In this document: piece by piece, positions 28,875 to 36,073 of the stretch | Layout: every line of letters begins with the position of its first letter | Numbering within the stretch: position 1 is the first letter of the stretch | NCBI RefSeq assembly: GCF_014203025.1 | Contig: NZ_JACHID010000004.1 | Span: 124,001 to 188,000 of the forward strand | Length of the DNA stretch: 64,000 bases | Direction of reading: 5' to 3' | Source: Desulfurispira natronophila | GTDB taxonomy: Bacteria > Chrysiogenota > Chrysiogenetes > Chrysiogenales > Chrysiogenaceae | The notes under the pieces: generated by a model | Databases searched by the model: none | Seen by the model: the letters and a program-made list of their open reading frames with translations, nothing else | Told to the model about the DNA's origin: nothing | Translations under genes and position numbers: made by a program

Positions 28875-29240
28875 TTAGCTGTGCATGATTTTTTTCAGCC
28901 ATGGTGGCGGTGAGTTTTGCAGGGTGTGCTGGAGCGACTCCAGTACTTCCTCTATGGGTTGGGGCTTGGGAACCTTGACGGGGTGAATACGGTTGCGTAC
29001 CACTACTGCCGCCGCTGGACCACCAATTTCTGTCATATAGACAATAGCGCAATCGGCAATACTGCTGGCCTTGGACTCAATGTGACTGCCATGGGGGCCG
29101 CTGGGGTCAATGACCTCCATGGAGCGCATTTCTTCGAAATGGTAGCCAGCAGGGGTGATGTCGTAGATGGCCATTTGTTCGCAGCGGCCAAAGTGTTCGT
29201 CAATGAGTGTGCCGTCGGTGGTGCAAAAAGCGATTTTCAT
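28875..29240 (-). CDS. nifX: NifX/NafY-family FeMo-cofactor carrier
   Basis: NifX binds the NifB-cofactor and VK-cluster and hands FeMo-co precursors between NifB and NifEN. The 121-aa single-domain protein has the family start MKIAFCTTDG, HFGRCEQMAIYDI and the IADCAIVYMTEIGGPAA segment. It overlaps nifN by 4 nt (ATGA), which makes nifE-nifN-nifX one operon. The NifB of this locus lacks a NifX-type domain, so this protein would supply that function. Confidence 0.9.
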   Translation of the reverse strand: MKIAFCTTDGTLIDEHFGRCEQMAIYDITPAGYHFEEMRSMEVIDPSGPHGSHIESKASSIADCAIVYMTEIGGPAAAVVVRNRIHPVKVPKPQPIEEVLESLQHTLQNSPPPWLKKIMHS

Positions 29241-30565
29241 GCCAGTACTCCCTGAAAGTTTTTATAGGTGAAAGAAGCAGTCTCATCACGGTGCAGCAGG
29301 ATATTTCCCAAGTCGTATACCATCTGACGGGTGCCTCGGTAGCCGATAAAGCACTGCTGGGGTGCTCCCAGGAGGTCCTTTACAGGGTAGCCCACTGGGT
29401 AGAGGGGAACTCCAATGCGCTGGGCGGCCAATCTGCCATTGCTGTTCGCTATAAGCAGGTCGGCCGTGGAGCTTTGGTCCTCGAGATCACCCAGATCTCC
29501 CACGCAGAGTCCTGGTATCTGCATTTGCGCAAGAACCGGGCAGTGACTGGTGGTAACAGCACTGGCTACTTCCATACCCAGCTCATCACGACACAGGGTG
29601 ACCAGGCTGCATAACAGGTCTGGTTCCGCCGCCAGTCCCAGTTTGCGGCCTCCGAAGTTGAAGTGACTGTCCAGCATAGCGTCCAGTAGTTGGCGTCGTT
29701 GCCGCGAGTAGCGCTGGGGTACGTCCCGGTGGCTCAGGCGGGACAGCTCCATCATCAGTCGGTCGGTAGCCCGAACACCGGTGAGCGTCTCCAGTCGTGT
29801 CCAGGGAGTACCGCAACGCTGCTCCAGTACCCGGGCACAGTTTTCCATACTGTGCCCGATAGCTATGGTGTGGGCAGAGCAGCTCATCTGGGAAATTTGT
29901 TCCAGTCCATGGTCTCCTTGGGGTATCTGGTAGTAACGGTCGGTGCTGCCACCCAGAGTGGAGCCAAGATCCGGCAGGATAGTCGGCTCGAGCCCGAAAT
30001 CTTCCACTATTTCTCCCAGCTCCTGTACGTCTCCGGGGGTCATACCCATGCCTGGCAGCAGGTTGATGCGTCGGGGATTGACAGGGCCACTTCCCAGGGG
30101 AATCTCCTCCAGTAAGGTCTGAATAGCCCGCGTATAGCCCCACTGGGCGTCTCCCTGGAAGTCGGGAGTGCTGATAGGAACGATTTTCACCGACTGATGT
30201 TGGGGATATTTTTCGTAAAAGCGTTTGATACCGCCCGCCAGATCGTCCCCCTTGGTTTCACTGATTCCAGTGGACACAAGACCGATCAGTCGAGGCTTAT
30301 TTTTTTCGATCACGGTATTCAGGCCCTGCTCCAGATTGGAGTTGTCCCCCATAATGGTGGCAATATCGCTCAGGGCCGTAGTCTGCATAGGAGTAATCTC
30401 TCGAAAGTGCTGGGTGAGAATATTCTTGGTAAAGGCAGTGCAGCCCTGGGAACCGTGATGCACCGCCATGGCCTTGTCAATGCCCAGTATGGCCAAAGTG
30501 GCACCCAGCACGGAACTTTTCTTCAGTGGGTTGATGTGTAAATTTTTGCGGTGGGGGGTGCTCAT
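29237..30565 (-). CDS. nifN: Nitrogenase FeMo-cofactor scaffold subunit NifN
   Basis: NifN pairs with NifE in the NifE2N2 scaffold on which the NifB-cofactor matures to FeMo-co. The 442-aa protein opens INPLKKSSVLGATLAILGID, followed by HGSQGCTAFTKNILTQHFRE with the cluster Cys, as in NifN rather than NifK. Tail and length fit NifN. AAGGAG precedes the ATG at 30565. It lies 40 nt after nifE and overlaps nifX. Confidence 0.93.
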   Translation of the reverse strand: MSTPHRKNLHINPLKKSSVLGATLAILGIDKAMAVHHGSQGCTAFTKNILTQHFREITPMQTTALSDIATIMGDNSNLEQGLNTVIEKNKPRLIGLVSTGISETKGDDLAGGIKRFYEKYPQHQSVKIVPISTPDFQGDAQWGYTRAIQTLLEEIPLGSGPVNPRRINLLPGMGMTPGDVQELGEIVEDFGLEPTILPDLGSTLGGSTDRYYQIPQGDHGLEQISQMSCSAHTIAIGHSMENCARVLEQRCGTPWTRLETLTGVRATDRLMMELSRLSHRDVPQRYSRQRRQLLDAMLDSHFNFGGRKLGLAAEPDLLCSLVTLCRDELGMEVASAVTTSHCPVLAQMQIPGLCVGDLGDLEDQSSTADLLIANSNGRLAAQRIGVPLYPVGYPVKDLLGAPQQCFIGYRGTRQMVYDLGNILLHRDETASFTYKNFQGVLA

Positions 30566-30605
30566 ATTTATTCTCCTTGCTTGCTTTCGGGAAAACCTGG
30601 TGTTG

Positions 30606-31964
30606 TTATGCCTGTTTCTGCTCCCATGGTGCAGTTGACCTTGCCAGCTTGAATATGGGTGAACTCATGGTATGCACCAGGTCCTGTGCCAGGGTTATCA
30701 GGCCATCGTAGCCGGCATAGCTGTGAATTCGCTCCTGGTTCACATCGACATAGGGGTAGCGCCCTTTCATGGCCGTGTACATGTTGCGACTGCCGGCGAT
30801 AAAGACATCAGCGTCCTCGCGTTTGAGCAAATCCAGCATCAGGGCGCCATCACCCTTCTCGAGCAGCACCTTTTGGGTGCCTTCAAAATGCTGCCGCAAG
30901 CGCTCGATATCCTCTTCTGATGACTTGCGAATACCGCTGCCGATAACCTCCATGCCGAGCTCTTCGAGCTGGTGCACCATGGACCAACTCTTCACCCCTC
31001 CCGAGTAAATAAAGGCTTTTTTCCCTTTCAGTACTGGTAAGTAAGGGGCGAGTTCCTGGCGAGTGCGGGCTTCCTCCCGGGCAATGATCTGCTCTATACG
31101 GCGACTTATTTCATCGTCAGCCAGCAGGCGAGCAAAGTGGCGCAGTGCTTCGCCGGTCTGCCCCATACCGTAAAAAGAGCCTTCAAAGTAGGGGATACCG
31201 TAGCGCTGCTCCATGGAGCGTGCCATGTCCACCAGCGCTCGACTGCATACCACCATGTTGGCTCTGGCGTAGTGTGCCCAGGTTATTTCATGGTAAGTCG
31301 CATCACCGGTAATGCGACTAAGAAGACGAATTCCTGCTTCTTCTAGCAGTGGCTCGATGCGCCACAGTTCGCCAGCTATGTTGTACTCAGCTGTAATGGC
31401 GACATCGGTGCTGGTTCTGCTGGTGGGTATGCCGGTCCCTATCACGTGCTGCAACAAGGTCTGCCCTGCCACCTTATTGCCGTAGTTTTTACTGCCAATA
31501 AAACCAGGGCTGTTGACTGGAATAACCGGAATACCTGTCTCGCTGGTAGCTTCACGACACACGGCGTCAATATCTTCACCAGTCATGGCACTGACACAGG
31601 TGGAGTACACAAAGATAGCTGGGGGCGAGTAGCGTTGGTGCAGTTCCAGGGTTGCTGCCAGTAGTTTGGACTCAGCACCAAACACAATATCGAGCTCATC
31701 CATATCTGTGGTGAATCCCTGACGGTACAGGGCGCTGTGGCTTGAGCGGGTACCCCGGTTGTTCCAGCTATTTCCAATGCAGGTCGCTGGAGAGTGTACC
31801 AAGTGTGCCGCATCAGCAATGGGAACCAGCACAATTTGGGCACCGTCAAAAGCACAACCACCGGCAGCTGCCCCGGGAGTGGGCTTGACACAGCGGGGCT
31901 TGCCATCGGGAGTCGCGGTATGATGATCACACTGGGTATCGGGAGCAATGGCAGGGGTGAGCAT
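30606..31964 (-). CDS. nifE: Nitrogenase FeMo-cofactor scaffold subunit NifE
   Basis: Partner of NifN in the cofactor-assembly scaffold. The 452-aa protein has PGAAAGGCAFDGAQ with a cluster-ligand Cys near residue 37, HSPATCIGNSWNNRG, VYSTCVSAMTGEDI and VNSPGFIGSKNYGNK, all NifE landmarks. The N-terminus before the first conserved Cys is short. AAGGAG stands 7 nt before the ATG. It is the first gene of nifENX and is read from a sigma-54 promoter at 32029-32044. Confidence 0.95.
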   Translation of the reverse strand: MLTPAIAPDTQCDHHTATPDGKPRCVKPTPGAAAGGCAFDGAQIVLVPIADAAHLVHSPATCIGNSWNNRGTRSSHSALYRQGFTTDMDELDIVFGAESKLLAATLELHQRYSPPAIFVYSTCVSAMTGEDIDAVCREATSETGIPVIPVNSPGFIGSKNYGNKVAGQTLLQHVIGTGIPTSRTSTDVAITAEYNIAGELWRIEPLLEEAGIRLLSRITGDATYHEITWAHYARANMVVCSRALVDMARSMEQRYGIPYFEGSFYGMGQTGEALRHFARLLADDEISRRIEQIIAREEARTRQELAPYLPVLKGKKAFIYSGGVKSWSMVHQLEELGMEVIGSGIRKSSEEDIERLRQHFEGTQKVLLEKGDGALMLDLLKREDADVFIAGSRNMYTAMKGRYPYVDVNQERIHSYAGYDGLITLAQDLVHTMSSPIFKLARSTAPWEQKQA

Positions 31965-32028
31965 ATTCAGCTCCTTTCACTGGTGGCACAATGTGCGTCA
32001 GGCAATTTGATAATCCTGTCCTCATGAA

Positions 32029-32044
32029 AGCAACCCCTGTGCCA
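32029..32044 (-). promoter_or_regulatory. Sigma-54 promoter of nifENX
   Basis: On the minus strand the sequence is TGGCACAGGGGTTGCT, an exact match to TGGCAC-N5-TTGCW with GG and GC 10 nt apart. It is 65 nt upstream of the nifE start. Confidence 0.9.
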
Positions 32045-32093
32045 TTTGCCGTATACCCAGTTTTATCACTACTTAGGTTTTTTGTGGCGGCAT

Positions 32094-32109
32094 TGTCAGG
32101 TGCGAAACA
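32094..32109. promoter_or_regulatory. NifA upstream activator sequence 1
   Basis: TGTCAGGTGCGAAACA fits TGT-N10-ACA exactly. It is 50 nt from the nifE -24 element and about 90 nt from the fdxB -24 element, in the range for NifA action through DNA looping. Confidence 0.85.
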
Positions 32110-32117
32110 TGACAAAA

Positions 32118-32133
32118 TGTCAGCTTTGCGACA
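32118..32133. promoter_or_regulatory. NifA upstream activator sequence 2
   Basis: TGTCAGCTTTGCGACA fits TGT-N10-ACA exactly, 24 nt (start to start) after the first site. It is 66 nt before the fdxB -24 element. Confidence 0.85.
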
Positions 32134-32199
32134 CGCAAAACCGACAACGGAAGTGGTTCGAGTTAGTCAAGATTCCATTTTATCGCTATTTGCAGCCAG

Positions 32200-32215
32200 T
32201 GGCACTGAGGTTGCT
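32200..32215 (+). promoter_or_regulatory. Sigma-54 promoter of fdxB-nifZ
   Basis: TGGCACTGAGGTTGCT is an exact TGGCAC-N5-TTGCW sigma-54 element, about 90 nt before fdxB. Together with the divergent nifE promoter and the two NifA sites it fills the 341-nt gap 31965-32305; no gene is seen there. Confidence 0.9.
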
Positions 32216-32305
32216 TAGGAAAGTGCAGTGGTGCAGTGCAGGCTGTGCCAACCCGAACGGAGTCAGAACTGTGACGATAACCCGTAATTTTCTTAGGAGA
32301 GAGAT

Positions 32306-32578
32306 ATGAGTACTTATATTGAAGGGTACCGCAAGGACGGTACTATCTGGATTCCAGAGTTTATTGTGTCCCTGGCATCAGAGGTTTGTATTGGCTGTGG
32401 TCGTTGCTTCAAGGCGTGCACTCAGGGCGTGTTGAACCTTATGGAAGAGGAAGATGAGGATGATGACGATAGTCGCATGTTTATGAGTGTTGTTTGTGAG
32501 GGACAGTGTATTGGCTGTAAGGCTTGCGCGGCAGCTTGCCCAAAAAGCTGTTTTGAACATGCGCCAATGGAAAAGTAG
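32306..32578 (+). CDS. fdxB: Nif-specific ferredoxin III (4Fe-4S)
   Basis: A 90-aa ferredoxin of the FdxB/ferredoxin III type found in nif clusters, probably an electron donor in cofactor assembly or to nitrogenase. It has two cluster motifs, [11 protein letters not shown] (about 29-39) and [15 protein letters not shown] (about 71-85). Between them is an acidic insert (EEEDEDDDD) that would make a strongly negative surface. AGGAGA is upstream of the ATG. It is transcribed from a sigma-54 promoter, with nifZ 10 nt downstream. Confidence 0.92.
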   Translation: MSTYIEGYRKDGTIWIPEFIVSLASEVCIGCGRCFKACTQGVLNLMEEEDEDDDDSRMFMSVVCEGQCIGCKACAAACPKSCFEHAPMEK

Positions 32579-32588
32579 GGAGGTCAAA

Positions 32589-32855
32589 ATGGAGTTTCGA
32601 GTCAATCAGCGAGTACGTGTCAGCAGGGATGTGCGTAATGACGGCACTTGCAGCTCCTGCAAGAGCGGGTGCATTGTCGCTAGAGCCGGAGATGAGGGCT
32701 TCGTGCGAGAAGTTTCAGAGTTTCTCTTTCGTCCTGCCATTATGGTGCACTTTCTTGAGCGCAATGCCGTACTGGGTTTTCGTGAGGATGAGCTGGAGAT
32801 TGTAGAGGACTATGATCCCGATGCCGGAGAGTGGCGGAAGGTTGTGGGCGACTAA
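32589..32855 (+). CDS. nifZ: NifZ-family protein
   Basis: NifZ helps mature the P-clusters of the MoFe protein. The 88-aa product has the family motif VRNDGTCSSCKSGCIVARAG (around residues 14-33; the usual form is RNDGT-x-PG), followed by GDEGFV and a beta-rich tail. Two extra Cys (SSCKSGC) stand where Pro-Gly is normal. The ATG at 32589 has GGGAGG upstream; an in-frame upstream extension overlaps fdxB and is unlikely. Confidence 0.85.
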   Translation: MEFRVNQRVRVSRDVRNDGTCSSCKSGCIVARAGDEGFVREVSEFLFRPAIMVHFLERNAVLGFREDELEIVEDYDPDAGEWRKVVGD

Positions 32856-32968
32856 ACGCCATGCTTTCCCTGGAGTGTCTGGGCAGTGTCCAGCGGGAAA
32901 ACACGAAAATAGAGAAGGAACTACTGATGATGACTCAGGCCAAGTGCAGGCATGCCATGAGCAGTTAC

Positions 32969-33772
32969 TCAGAAGTAGGATATTCGCGTATCGTATCGCC
33001 CGCCAATGACCAGGAACTCCATCTCACCGGCAAAGCCCTGGCGATGGATGATGCCGGAGAAAAAGAGGATTTTGGTGAAGGGCACCTCTACATCCATGAT
33101 GAAGTCGCCGAATTGCTGGGCAATACTCTTGTCCAGGGAGAATGAGACCAGGTTGTTGTGCTCAATGCAACTGTGGCGCTTGCTGTACTCTTCCACTACC
33201 AGATGATCGTGAACATCGTTGACGCCGCGATGCAGGGTGACATGGGGGAGGAATTCAGGGTGAAAGCGGCGAATAATATGCTGGGTGTACGTGTAGAGGA
33301 GGTCCAGCTGGTAGTAGATCATGTTGCGATTGATGCGGGGGTGCATGCGCTGATACATGTACTCCTGATAGGCCTTGGTGTGGATATTGCGAATTACCTT
33401 GCGATGGTAGAAAGGCACCAGGCCAAAGCGACTCTCCACCCATCCCTTGAGCACTGCTCCCTCGGCACTATTGGCGTCAAAGAGCCAGCCTCGCAACAGG
33501 CGAAGGTAACTGGCCACCGACTTGCCCCGCACCTTTTCGTCCAGATTGAAAAGCACTTGCATATAGTCTTGAAAGATACGCGAGGCCTCCTCGATGGACT
33601 GCGATTTTTCAATGGCCCGAAAGAGTTCACCATGGTATTCCAGCACGCCGCTGATACGCACCTCACTATCGGGCGTCACGCTGGCGTGGTACTGGCGGCT
33701 GGCAAAAAGTGCAGCTGGAAGGTGAATCCAGTTGGTGGCGTGGTAGTAGGGTTTGAGGTTTTCGTCGCGCAT
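32969..33772 (-). CDS. draT: NAD+-dinitrogenase-reductase ADP-ribosyltransferase DraT
   Basis: DraT inactivates nitrogenase by ADP-ribosylating an Arg of NifH (dinitrogenase reductase) when fixed nitrogen appears or energy drops. The ~267-aa protein follows the family: an early LPAALFASRQYH, SVASYLRLLRGWLFD, LHRGVNDV and FVVEEY-like segments, and ends near LVIGGRYDTRISYF. The start may be ATG at 33772 or GTG at 33787; neither has a strong ribosome site. It is divergent from draG by a few tens of nt and converges with nifZ. Confidence 0.9.
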   Translation of the reverse strand: MRDENLKPYYHATNWIHLPAALFASRQYHASVTPDSEVRISGVLEYHGELFRAIEKSQSIEEASRIFQDYMQVLFNLDEKVRGKSVASYLRLLRGWLFDANSAEGAVLKGWVESRFGLVPFYHRKVIRNIHTKAYQEYMYQRMHPRINRNMIYYQLDLLYTYTQHIIRRFHPEFLPHVTLHRGVNDVHDHLVVEEYSKRHSCIEHNNLVSFSLDKSIAQQFGDFIMDVEVPFTKILFFSGIIHRQGFAGEMEFLVIGGRYDTRISYF

Positions 33773-33805
33773 AACTTTCCATACCACGGAACACCGGGAG
33801 TGTAA

Positions 33806-34720
33806 ATGGCTATTTCACAGTATGACCGTGTTTTGGGGGCCTATTTGGCCTTTGCAGTTGGCGATGCCCTGGGCGCTCCGGCAGAATTTATGACGCCGCG
33901 GGAGATCGCCCATCACCACGGTGTGCTGCGCAATATGGCAGGCGGTGGCTGGCTGGGGGTAAAACCGGGGCAGATTACCGACGATACCCAGATGTCGTTG
34001 GCTCTTGGGCAAAGTATTGTTGAGCAGAAGGGGTTTGCTCTGGAGGCGGTGGCCGACCACTTTGTTGCCTGGATGCGTTCCAAGCCCATAGACATTGGCA
34101 GCACCGTGCGTCGAGGCTTGCGGGACTATATGCTTAAAGGGCAGACTCAGTCCCCACTTTCCGAGTTTTCCGCTGGCAACGGTGGTTTGATGCGTAACTT
34201 CCCTTTGGTGGTCTACTGCCTCAAGCAGTGGGACTGCTTTGCCCCCACCTCGCTGCAGCAGTGCCATTTGACCCACAATAATCCTATTGCCGATGAAATT
34301 ACCCTGCATTTTGGCGAGGTAACCCGTGTTTTACTGGAGGAGGGGGACAAGCTAAGGGCCCTGGACATGGTGAGTGCTTTTATCAGGAAGCATCCTGAGT
34401 ATTCGTGGTCTCGTTACAAGGGCCAAAACAGCGGATATATTGTGCATACCTACAAGTGTGTCATGCATCACTTTTTTGATGGAACCAGCCTTGAGGACAT
34501 TCTTGTCCGGGTGGTCAATCAGGGCGGCGATGCCGACACCAATGCTGCCATAGCTGGTATGCTGGCAGGGGCTCTCCACGGTCCCGGCGCTATTCCCCGT
34601 CGCTGGATACGCAAGCTGGATCGTCAGATCAAAAGTCAGATAGAACAGCAGAGCCATGACCTGCTCCAGCTCCCCTGTCAGGTATACTCCAGTCAGATCG
34701 ACAAAAGCGACAGCTTGTAA
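33806..34720 (+). CDS. draG: ADP-ribosyl-[dinitrogen reductase] hydrolase DraG
   Basis: DraG removes the ADP-ribose that DraT adds to NifH, reactivating nitrogenase. The 304-aa ADP-ribosylglycohydrolase has AVGDALGAPAEF (about 17-28), the metal-binding ITDDTQMSLALG (about 57-68) and NQGGDADTNAAIAG near residue 235, matching the dimanganese site of the family. GGGAG stands 6 nt before the ATG. It is read divergently from draT and leads to nifB after a 119-nt gap. Confidence 0.95.
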   Translation: MAISQYDRVLGAYLAFAVGDALGAPAEFMTPREIAHHHGVLRNMAGGGWLGVKPGQITDDTQMSLALGQSIVEQKGFALEAVADHFVAWMRSKPIDIGSTVRRGLRDYMLKGQTQSPLSEFSAGNGGLMRNFPLVVYCLKQWDCFAPTSLQQCHLTHNNPIADEITLHFGEVTRVLLEEGDKLRALDMVSAFIRKHPEYSWSRYKGQNSGYIVHTYKCVMHHFFDGTSLEDILVRVVNQGGDADTNAAIAGMLAGALHGPGAIPRRWIRKLDRQIKSQIEQQSHDLLQLPCQVYSSQIDKSDSL

Positions 34721-34728
34721 CTTTTGTC
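34700..34728. repeat. Inverted repeat at the draG 3' end
   Basis: Exact 8-bp arms GACAAAAG (34700-34707) and CTTTTGTC (34721-34728) with a 13-nt spacer spanning the draG stop. It has no following T-tract. A second imperfect hairpin lies at 34745-34779 (TTTTGATG / CATCAAAA arms). Confidence 0.45.
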
Positions 34729-34795
34729 ATCTTTGTCACCGCGCTTTTGATGGGGTTTCTCCGGTAACCCTCATCAAAAAAACAACTTCCATATG

Positions 34796-34811
34796 TGGCA
34801 TCTGTCTTGCT
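34796..34811 (+). promoter_or_regulatory. Sigma-54 promoter of nifB
   Basis: TGGCATCTGTCTTGCT has the invariant GG-N10-GC and differs from TGGCAC-N5-TTGCW at one base. It is 28 nt before the nifB ATG. A near-match NifA site, TGT-N10-ACC, is at 34725-34740, 55 nt further upstream. Confidence 0.75.
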
Positions 34812-34839
34812 CTACCATAAATCAGAACAGGAGGGTGCC

Positions 34840-35763
34840 ATGAACACCAGATGTCGTAAAAACCAGGAAGAGCGCCAGAATCACCAGCGTCTGCAGGAGC
34901 GGATTGCCAATCATCCATGCTACTGCGCCAAGGCCCACGGAAAATACTCACGCATCCATTTGCCAGTGGCTCCCCGGTGCAATATTCAGTGCAATTACTG
35001 CAATCGCAAGTATGACTGCTCCAACGAATCTCGCCCTGGTGTTACCAGCCAGGTTATAACTCCTCAGCAGGCTCTTGAGCGGGTGAAGTTGCTGCGCGAG
35101 CGCGTTCCAAATCTCAGCGTGGTGGGGATTGCGGGTCCCGGTGACGGGCTGGCCAACCCGGAAGAGACGCTGCGCACGATTGAGCTGGTGCGAGAGTTTG
35201 ATCCGGAGCTGAAGCTGTGCCTCAGCACCAACGGCCTTATGCTGGCTCCTTTCGTCGACGATTTGAACGGACTTGGAGTAGAGCACATCACTGTTACCGT
35301 CAACGCAGTGGATGCACCCATTGGTGAGGCTATTTACCCCTGGGTAAACCTCAATGGCAAGCGCTATACTGGCCTTGATGCTGCTGCGATTCTGTGGCAG
35401 CGCCAGCAGGAAGGCATTACCCGTGCCGTTGAGCTCGACGCCATTGTCAAGATCAATACCGTCTTTATTCCCGAAGTCAACGCTACCCATATTATGGATA
35501 TCACCCGTACGGTCAAGGAGTTGGGGGTGTTTATTCACAACATTGTTCCCCTTATCTGCAAGCCGGAACATGGAACTGCTTTCGGTGCCATGGGCCTGCG
35601 GGAGCCCGAGGAGTGGGAGATAGACGCCGTGCGTAATGCGGGAACCGCAGTCATGGGGCACTTCTCTCGCATCATGAAGCATTGCAAGCAGTGTCGAGCC
35701 GATGCCGCCGGGCTGCTGGGGGAGGATATAGATTTGCAAACCTTGACAGAGCAGGAAAGGTAA
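34840..35763 (+). CDS. nifB: Nitrogenase cofactor biosynthesis radical SAM protein NifB (core form)
   Basis: NifB builds the [8Fe-9S-C] NifB-cofactor, the core of FeMo-co, inserting the carbide from SAM. The 307-aa protein has the radical SAM motif CNIQCNYC preceded by HLPVAPR, then NRKYDCSNESRPGV, GIAGPGDGLANP and a C-terminal HCKQCRADAAG cluster motif. It stops there, so the C-terminal NifX-like domain of the ~500-aa proteobacterial form is missing. AGGAGG precedes the ATG at 34840. It heads the nifB-mop-nifA-nifV set. Confidence 0.95.
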   Translation: MNTRCRKNQEERQNHQRLQERIANHPCYCAKAHGKYSRIHLPVAPRCNIQCNYCNRKYDCSNESRPGVTSQVITPQQALERVKLLRERVPNLSVVGIAGPGDGLANPEETLRTIELVREFDPELKLCLSTNGLMLAPFVDDLNGLGVEHITVTVNAVDAPIGEAIYPWVNLNGKRYTGLDAAAILWQRQQEGITRAVELDAIVKINTVFIPEVNATHIMDITRTVKELGVFIHNIVPLICKPEHGTAFGAMGLREPEEWEIDAVRNAGTAVMGHFSRIMKHCKQCRADAAGLLGEDIDLQTLTEQER

Positions 35764-35769
35764 AATGTT

Positions 35770-36063
35770 ATGAATTATGGCAAGCGTATAAACGAAGCAA
35801 AAATCATCAAGGGCATAGTGGACGATTTGGACAAGGGGATGGGTATGGCCAGTGTTACCATACGCTCCGGCAAGCGCATCTTCAGCGTTCTTATGCCTAC
35901 TTCGGAAGTGCTCAGCTCGGGAGTTGAGAAGGACCGTCCTGTTTTTTGTCTTATTCAGGGCAAGGATATCACCCTCTTTCGAGATCCGGTAGAGTTTTTC
36001 CGCCGCTATGGAGCCAATCGCAGCGAGCTGGAGTTCTTTACCCCCAGTGAGTGCCTCAGCTAA
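35770..36063 (+). CDS. Mop/TOBE-like molybdate-binding protein (putative)
   Basis: A 97-aa protein 6 nt after nifB. Residues about 10-70 follow the molbindin pattern: an N-terminal KIIKGIVDDLDKGMGMASVTI strand pair, then VLMPTSEVLSSGVEKDRPVFCLIQGKDITLF, resembling the Mop/TOBE fold that stores or senses molybdate. The last 25 residues are an unrelated tail. Its position between nifB and nifA fits a role in molybdenum supply, but the family call rests on pattern resemblance. Confidence 0.6.
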   Translation: MNYGKRINEAKIIKGIVDDLDKGMGMASVTIRSGKRIFSVLMPTSEVLSSGVEKDRPVFCLIQGKDITLFRDPVEFFRRYGANRSELEFFTPSECLS

Positions 36064-36073
36064 GGAAGTACTT

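Noticed and set aside
32831-33145. Plus-strand frame of about 100 codons after nifZ, with AAGGA before an ATG at 32927
   Set aside because: Most of it is antisense to the conserved 3' end of draT, and the product has no recognisable feature. A hairpin at 32865-32900 (TTTCCC/GGGAAA arms) lacks a T-tract and was not called a terminator.
34745-34781. Hairpin before nifB as an intrinsic terminator of draG
   Set aside because: The 3' side ends in A residues, not T, on the plus strand, and the minus strand has no gene ending there.
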